Below, piece after piece: positions 58,201 through 64,000 of a stretch of DNA of 64,000 bases. The stretch's first letter is position 1; every line of letters begins with the position of its first letter. A program made the position numbers and the translations under genes. The stretch lies in assembly GCA_963680875.1 (NCBI GenBank), contig OY804590.1, positions 20,088,640 through 20,152,639 of the forward strand. The letters are read 5' to 3'. The notes under the pieces were generated by a model, which saw only the letters and a list, made by a program, of their open reading frames with translations, was not told the origin of the DNA and searched no databases. The DNA comes from Bathymodiolus brooksi. Its lineage: Eukaryota; Mollusca; Bivalvia; Mytilida; Modiolidae.

Positions 58201-61200
58201 GATTACCACGTTGGTATCTTTACATTGTATTGTCTGTTCTTCTTTGATGTACGGCTTCTGATTACCACGTTGGTATCTTTACATTGTATTGTCTGTTCTT
58301 CTTTGATGTACGGCTTCTGATTACCACGTTAGTATCTTTACATTGTATTGTCTGTTCTTCTTTGATGTACGGCTTCTGATTACCACGTTGGTATCTTTAC
58401 ATTGTATTGTCTGTTCTTCTTTGATGTACGGTTTCTGATTACCACGTTGGTATCTTGTGGCCATTGTATTGTCTGTTCTTCTTTGATGTACGGCTTCTGA
58501 TTACCACGTTGGTATCTTTACATTGTATTGTATGTTCTTCTTTGAGGTACGGCTTCTGATTACCACGTTGGTATCTTTACATTGTATTGTCTGTTCTTCT
58601 TTGATGTACGGTTTCTGATTACCACGTTAGTATCTTTACATTGTATTGTCTGTTCTTCTTTGATGTACGGCTTCTGATTACCACGTTAGTATCTTTACAT
58701 TGTATTGTCTGTTCTTCTTTGATGTACGGTTTCTGATTACCACGTTGGTATCTTTACATTGTATTGTCTGTTCTTCTTTGATGTACGGCTTCTGATTACC
58801 ACGTTGGTATCTTTACATTGTATTGTCTGTTCTTCTTTGATGTACGGCTTCTGATTACCACGTTGGTATCTTTACATTGTATTGTCTGTTCTTCTTTGAT
58901 GTACGGCTTCTGATTACCACGTTGGTATCTTTACATTGTATTGTCTGTTCTTCTTTGATGTACGGCTTCTGATTACCACGTTGGTATCTTTACATTGTAT
59001 TGTCTGTTCTTCTTTGATGTACGGCTTCTGATTACCACGTTAATATCTTTACATTGTATTGTCTGTTCTTCTTTGATGTACGGCTTCTGATTACCACGTT
59101 GGTATCTTTACATTGTATTGTCTGTTCTTCTTTGATGTACGGCTTCTGATTACCACGTTGGTATCTTTACATTGTATTGTCTGTTCTTCTTTGATGTACG
59201 GCTTCTGATTACCACGTTAATATCTTTACATTGTATTGTCTGTTCTTCTTTGATGTACGGCTTCTGATTACCACGTTAGTATCTTTACATTGTATTGTCT
59301 GTTCTTCTTTGATGTACGGCTTCTGATTACCACGTTGGTATCTTTACATTGTATTGTTTGTTCTTCTTTGATGTACGGCTTCTGATTACCACGTTGGTAT
59401 CTTTACATTGTATTGTCTGTTCTTCTTTGATGTACGGCTTCTGATTACCACGTTAGTATCTTTACATTGTATTGTCTGTTCTTCTTTGATGTACGGTTTC
59501 TGATTACCACGTTGGTATCTTTACATTGTATTGTTTGTTCTTCTTTGATGTACGGCTTCTGATTACCACGTTGGTATCTTTACATTGTATTGTCTGTTCT
59601 TCTTTGATGTACGGCTTCTGATTACCACGTTAGTATCTTTACATTGTATTGTCTGTTCTTCTTTGATGTACGGCTTCTGATTACCACGTTGGTATCTTTA
59701 CATTGTATTGTTTGTTCTTCTTTGATGTACGGCTTCTGATTACCACGTTGGTATCTTTACATTGTATTGTCTGTTCTTCTTTGATGTACGGCTTCTGATT
59801 ACCACGTTGGTATCTTTACATTGTATTGTCTGTTCTTCTTTGATGTACGGTTTCTGATTACCACGTTTGTATCTTGTGGCCATTGTATTGTCTGTTCTTC
59901 TTTGATGTACGGCTTCTGATTACCACGTTGGTATCTTTACATTGTATTGTCTGTTCTTCTTTGAGGTACGGCTTCTGATTACCACGTTGGTATCTTTACA
60001 TTGTATTGTCTGTTCTTCTTTGATGTACGGTTTCTGATTACCACGTTAGTATCTTTACATTGTATTGTCTGTTCTTCTTTGATGTACGGCTTCTGATTAC
60101 CACGTTAGTATCTTTACATTGTATTGTCTGTTCTTCTTTGATGTACGGTTTCTGATTACCACGTTGGTATCTTTACATTGTATTGTCTGTTCTTCTTTGA
60201 TGTACGGCTTCTGATTACCACGTTGGTATCTTTACATTGTATTGTCTGTTCTTCTTTGATGTACGGCTTCTGATTACCACGTTGGTATCTTTACATTGTA
60301 TTGTCTGTTCTTCTTTGATGTACGGCTTCTGATTACCACGTTGGTATCTTTACATTGTATTGTCTGTTCTTCTTTGATGTACGGCTTCTGATTACCACGT
60401 TGGTATCTTTACATTGTATTGTCTGTTCTTCTTTGATGTACGGCTTCTGATTACCACGTTAATATCTTTACATTGTATTGTCTGTTCTTCTTTGATGTAC
60501 GGCTTCTGATTACCACGTTGGTATCTTTACATTGTATTGTCTGTTCTTCTTTGATGTACGGCTTCTGATTACCACGTTGGTATCTTTACATTGTATTGTC
60601 TGTTCTTCTTTGATGTACGGCTTCTGATTACCACGTTAATATCTTTACATTGTATTGTCTGTTCTTCTTTGATGTACGGCTTCTGATTACCACGTTAGTA
60701 TCTTTACATTGTATTGTCTGTTCTTCTTTGATGTACGGCTTCTGATTACCACGTTGGTATCTTTACATTGTATTGTTTGTTCTTCTTTGATGTACGGCTT
60801 CTGATTACCACGTTGGTATCTTTACATTGTATTGTCTGTTCTTCTTTGATGTACGGCTTCTGATTACCACGTTAGTATCTTTATATTGTATTGTCTGTTC
60901 TTCTTTGATGTACGGTTTCTGATTACCACGTTGGTATCTTTACATTGTATTGTTTGTTCTTCTTTGATGTACGGCTTCTGATTACCACGTTGGTATCTTT
61001 ACATTGTATTGTCTGTTCTTCTTTGATGTACGGCTTCTGATTACCACGTTAGTATCTTTACATTGTATTGTCTGTTCTTCTTTGATGTACGGCTTCTGAT
61101 TACCACGTTGGTATCTTTACATTGTATTGTTTGTTCTTCTTTGATGTACGGCTTCTGATTACCACGTTGGTATCTTTACATTGTATTGTCTGTTCTTCTT

Positions 61201-62418
61201 TGATGTACGGCTTCTGATTACCACGTTGGTATCTTTACATTGTATTGTCTGTTCTTCTTTGATGTACGGTTTCTGATTACGACGTTGGTATCTTTACATT
61301 GTATTGTTTGTTCTTCTTTGATGTACGGCTTCTGATTACCACGTTGGTATCTTTACATTGTATTGTCTGTTCTTCTTTGATGTACGGCTTCTGATTACCA
61401 CGTTGGTATCTTTACATTGTATTGTCTGTTCTTCTTTGATGTACGGTTTCTGATTACGACGTTGGTATCTTTACATTGTATTGTTTGTTCTACTTTGATG
61501 TACGGCTTCTGATTACCACGTTGGTATCTTTACATTGTATTGTTTGTTCTTCTTTGATGTACGGCTTCTGATTACGACGTTGGTATCTTTACATTGTATT
61601 GTTTGTTCTTCTTTGATGTACGGCTTCTGATTACCACGTTGGTATCTTTACATTGTATTGTCTGTTCTTCTTTAATGTACGGCTTCTGATTACCACGTTG
61701 GTATCTTTACATTGTATTGTCTGTTCTTCTTTGATGTACGGTTTCTGATTACCACATTAGTATCTTTACATTGTATTGTCTGTTCTTCTTTGATGTACGG
61801 CTTCTGATTACCACGTTGGTATCTTTACATTGTATTGTCTGTTCTTCTTTGATGTACGGCTTCTGATTACCACGTTAGTATCTTTACATTGTATTGTCTG
61901 TTCTTCTTTGATGTACGGCTTCTGATTACCACATTAGTATCTTTACATTGTATTGTTTGTTCTTCTTTGATGTACGGCTTCTGATTACCACATTAGTATC
62001 TTTACATTGTATTGTCTGTTCTTCTTTGATGTACGGCTTCTGATTACCACGTTAGTATCTTTACATTGTATTGTCTGTTCTTCTTTGATGTACGGCTTCT
62101 GATTACCACGTTGGTATCTTTACATTGTATTGTCTGTTCTTCTTTGATGTACGGCTTCTGATTACCACATTAGTATCTTTACATTGTATTGTTTGTTCTT
62201 CTTTGATGTACGGTTTCTGATTACTACGTTAGTATCTTTACATTGTATTGTCTGTTCTTCTTTAATGTACGGCTTCTGATTACCACGTTGGTATCTTTAC
62301 ATTGTATTGTCTGTTCTTCTTTGATGTACGGCTTCTGATTACCACGTTGGTATCTTTGTATTGTATTGTCTGTTCTTCTTTGATGTACGGCATCTGATTG
62401 CCACGTTGGTATCTTTAC
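43291..62418 (+). repeat. 59-bp satellite array, about 320 copies
   Basis: Head-to-tail monomers of 59 bp with the consensus TCTTTACATTGTATTGTCTG + TTCTTCTTTGATGTACGGCT + TCTGATTACCACGTT(G/A)GTA. Copies differ mainly at a few recurrent sites: TTGATG/TTAATG, CGGCTT/CGGTTT, GTTGGTA/GTTAGTA/GTTAATA, TGTCTG/TGCCTG/TGTTTG, ACATTG/ACATTC. Three monomers (near 54671, 58450, 59869) are 3 bp longer. The period is not a multiple of three, so no long frame survives. The left part favours GTTAGTA/CGGTTT forms, the right part GTTGGTA and TGTTTG. The array ends in …GGTATCTTTACAC, followed by unrelated sequence and a SINE. It is a satellite with no coding role seen. Confidence 0.97.
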
Positions 62419-62433
62419 ACTTTCCTTAGATTG

Positions 62434-62890
62434 AAGCGGATAACTGCATCGGTGAGGTAATGGTTAGCGTGCTCGCCTTGCGTGGGTTCCAGCCCCGGTC
62501 GGATCAAACCAAAACTAAAAATTGGTATTTGTTGCTTCTCCGCTCAGCATGCAGCAGTAAGGAGAAAGAGCAAAGACTGGTTGGCTCGGAATCAGAATAA
62601 TGTGTCCGAGTGGAGCGACATGTCTACCCGTGGACTGTTATTTCAGTGAGCTAGCACTATAAAAATGCAACTCAGCGTGTTGGTCTAAATCAGAATAATT
62701 TGTCCGAGTGAAGCGACATGTCTACCCGCGGACTGTTATTTCAGTGAGCTAGCACTATAAAAATGCTACTCAGCGTGTTGGTCTAGAACAAAGCGGACCT
62801 CATCGTCATCTCATTGAAAATTAACTTGTTCTCGCCATGATATAGCTGAAAAAGTGCTGAATTGGCGTTAAACAACAATCACTCACTCGA
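62434..62890 (+). mobile_element. tRNA-derived SINE with internal 98-bp duplication
   Basis: The head has an A-box-like GGTAATGGTTAGCGTGCTCG and a B-box-like GGGTTCCAGCCCC. The body includes AAATTGGTATTTGTTGCTTC, and the 3' domain is GCCATGATATAGCTGAAAAA…GGCGTTAAAC with a CACTCACTC tail. A 98-bp body segment (ATCAGAATAAT…TTGGTCTA) occurs twice, at 62591 and 62689. It abuts the right end of the satellite. Confidence 0.85.
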
Positions 62891-62944
62891 TTAAAGGAGT
62901 CCATGTATTCAATGCTTATTGTGGTAGTCCTTTGGTTATAATTT

Positions 62945-63110
62945 GATGCTAGAAAAGTTTGTAGATACCAAAAGGGTCACAAGCTGTAATTTGATGAAAG
63001 ACAGACAACACAATGAAAAGGGACAAACAGTGATCTGCAAAATATTACACAGAAAACTTAAGATTCAGGAACACGATGAACGCCTCTAAAATCCGGGAGT
63101 GAAAATATAT
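62945..63110 (-). mobile_element. Retroelement 3'-UTR fragment (minus)
   Basis: AGTTTGTAGATACCAAAAGG…AAAGACAGACAACACAATG…GATCTGCAAAATATTACACA…AACACGATGAACGCC. Reverse-complement UTR module, diverged. It flanks the satellite on the right in opposite orientation to the copies on the left. Confidence 0.7.
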
Positions 63111-63223
63111 TGACAGTCTGTTAGATTTAAATGTTTCAACAAATTCATTTTTGAATTATTAAGACATCAGTATAAATATCTTGATAGAGCCTCAATAGAT
63201 GTTTTTGCTCAATTTACTTTCAG

Positions 63224-63719
63224 ATAGAAATGGGTAAAATATGTTGGTATGTGCTTTTCTCACTCATTACAACAATGGCGTCTGCGAAAGCTGTTATCCA
63301 AACAGACAGAGGACTTCTGCAGGTAGAATCTAATAATGAAGCCTTTCATGTACACAGAAGGTCATTGCTCACACCATTTGGTCCTCATTCCACGTATCTT
63401 GCTAACAGTGGCCTTACGTGTTACGTATGCCGCCCGGGGTTTTATAGAAAGTCGGACTGTACAAGTAATGGAACAACGGCCGTATGTGAACCATGCTCAA
63501 ACGGAAAGTATAGTACCACGTACAATATTGCAATCAGATGCGCCTATTGCAGTACACAGTGCATAGATAAAAATGCTGTTGTTCATCGCCAGTGTAATTC
63601 TACAGCCGATATATCTTGCCAGTGTATAAATGGATATTACAATCATTCCAAAGGTGGCGGTGAATGGATGTGTTTGCCACATAGTACATGCCCGGCAGGG
63701 ACTGAAGTAAACATTTCAG
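63224..63719 (+). CDS. TNF-receptor-superfamily-like protein, first coding exon
   Basis: Acceptor TTTACTTTCAG (63221-63223), six bases of 5' UTR, ATG at 63230; donor TCAG|GTAACA at 63720, phase 1. An upstream non-coding exon is therefore implied. Residues 1-20 are a signal peptide (WYVLFSLITTMASAK). Residues 64-154 contain 13 cysteines in TNFR-type spacing (CYVCRPGFY, CEPCSNGKYS, CAYCSTQC, HRQCNSTADISCQCINGYY, CLPHSTCPAGTEV), that is two to three cysteine-rich domains for ligand binding outside the cell. N-glycosylation sequons (NGT, NST, NHS, NIS) fit an extracellular role. The transmembrane and cytoplasmic parts, including any death domain, lie beyond the right edge. The frame runs 22 codons into the intron before stopping, which is not meaningful. 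Confidence 0.8.
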
Positions 63720-64000
63720 GTAACAATATTATTGACATATTTGATATTATCTCACTATTTAGTCTTTTAATACTGCAGTCGTAGATCCGTGTTTTTGATT
63801 AGATATCTCATTTTCGCGGAGGTTTTAACTAGTAAGATATGATATGGATGTAAATGAACATGAAAGGCTATCTAATATACAATGTATTTACACTTAGACG
63901 CAGATTAAAGTAAAGGGACAGTAATGTACACAAAGTTTTCAAAATTCCGAAGGGCTTATATTGAACAATAAAAAACAAAACCGTTTGCCTCATGCAATAG
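63720..64000 (+). other. Intron of TNFR-like gene
   Basis: Begins GTAACAATATT; AT-rich with no exon recognised before the window ends. Confidence 0.6.

Noticed and set aside
43291..62418. CRISPR-like direct repeat array
   Set aside because: No unique spacers; repeats are contiguous 59-bp monomers in a eukaryotic genome.

Overview
This window looks like AT-rich eukaryotic, very probably bivalve mollusc, nuclear DNA. The evidence is short exons with GT-AG introns, tRNA-derived SINEs whose 3' domain (…GCTGAAATATTGC…GGCGTTAAAC…) is typical of molluscs, a mollusc-type reverse-transcribing element, expanded immune-type families (PAN plus C-type lectin, TNF-receptor cysteine-rich domains, P2X7 intracellular-domain proteins) and a TTAGGG tract. 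I see no rRNA, no credible tRNA gene, no CRISPR array and no prokaryotic operon. Family names below rest on motif recognition by eye, not on searches.

Layout. 1-6.4 kb: the last exon of a P2X7-intracellular-domain gene (+) and a four-exon minus-strand gene of unknown function (coding 6093 to 2480), with several old repeats. 7-10.2 kb: a complete three-exon gene for a secreted PAN/C-type-lectin protein, preceded by a 27-bp minisatellite and followed after 21 bp by a 3.3-kb inverted-repeat DNA transposon (10246-13535) that carries a decayed XPG-nuclease-like/Cys-rich protein. 14-19.5 kb: SINEs, a 1.08-kb near-tandem duplication, a decayed Penelope-like retroelement (16812-18110), a TTAA-flanked element carrying a spliced exon, and a MITE nested against its end. 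19.6-39.1 kb: two collinear copies (A about 19.65-29.66 kb, B about 31.73-39.14 kb) of a segmental duplication. Each copy acts as an empty-site control for insertions in the other. Copy A holds a frameshifted P2X7-domain gene (26278 to 25707). Between the copies is a GC-richer block packed with ETS, E-box and NRF1-like motifs. 38-42.8 kb: three foldback/inverted-repeat elements and LINE debris. 43.29-62.42 kb: one 19.1-kb tandem satellite of about 320 copies of a 59-bp monomer. 62.4-64 kb: a tRNA-derived SINE, then the first coding exon of a TNF-receptor-like gene that runs off the right edge.

The unifying observation concerns one retroelement family. Its 3' untranslated region occurs as at least ten dispersed fragments on both strands. 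The 59-bp satellite monomer is a slice of that 3' UTR, and a truncated UTR copy leads directly into the array. The 27-bp minisatellite in front of the lectin gene is a slice of the element's terminal region. So a single retroelement appears to have seeded two unrelated tandem arrays. The satellite also shows higher-order duplication of blocks of 24, 31, 63 and 64 monomers.
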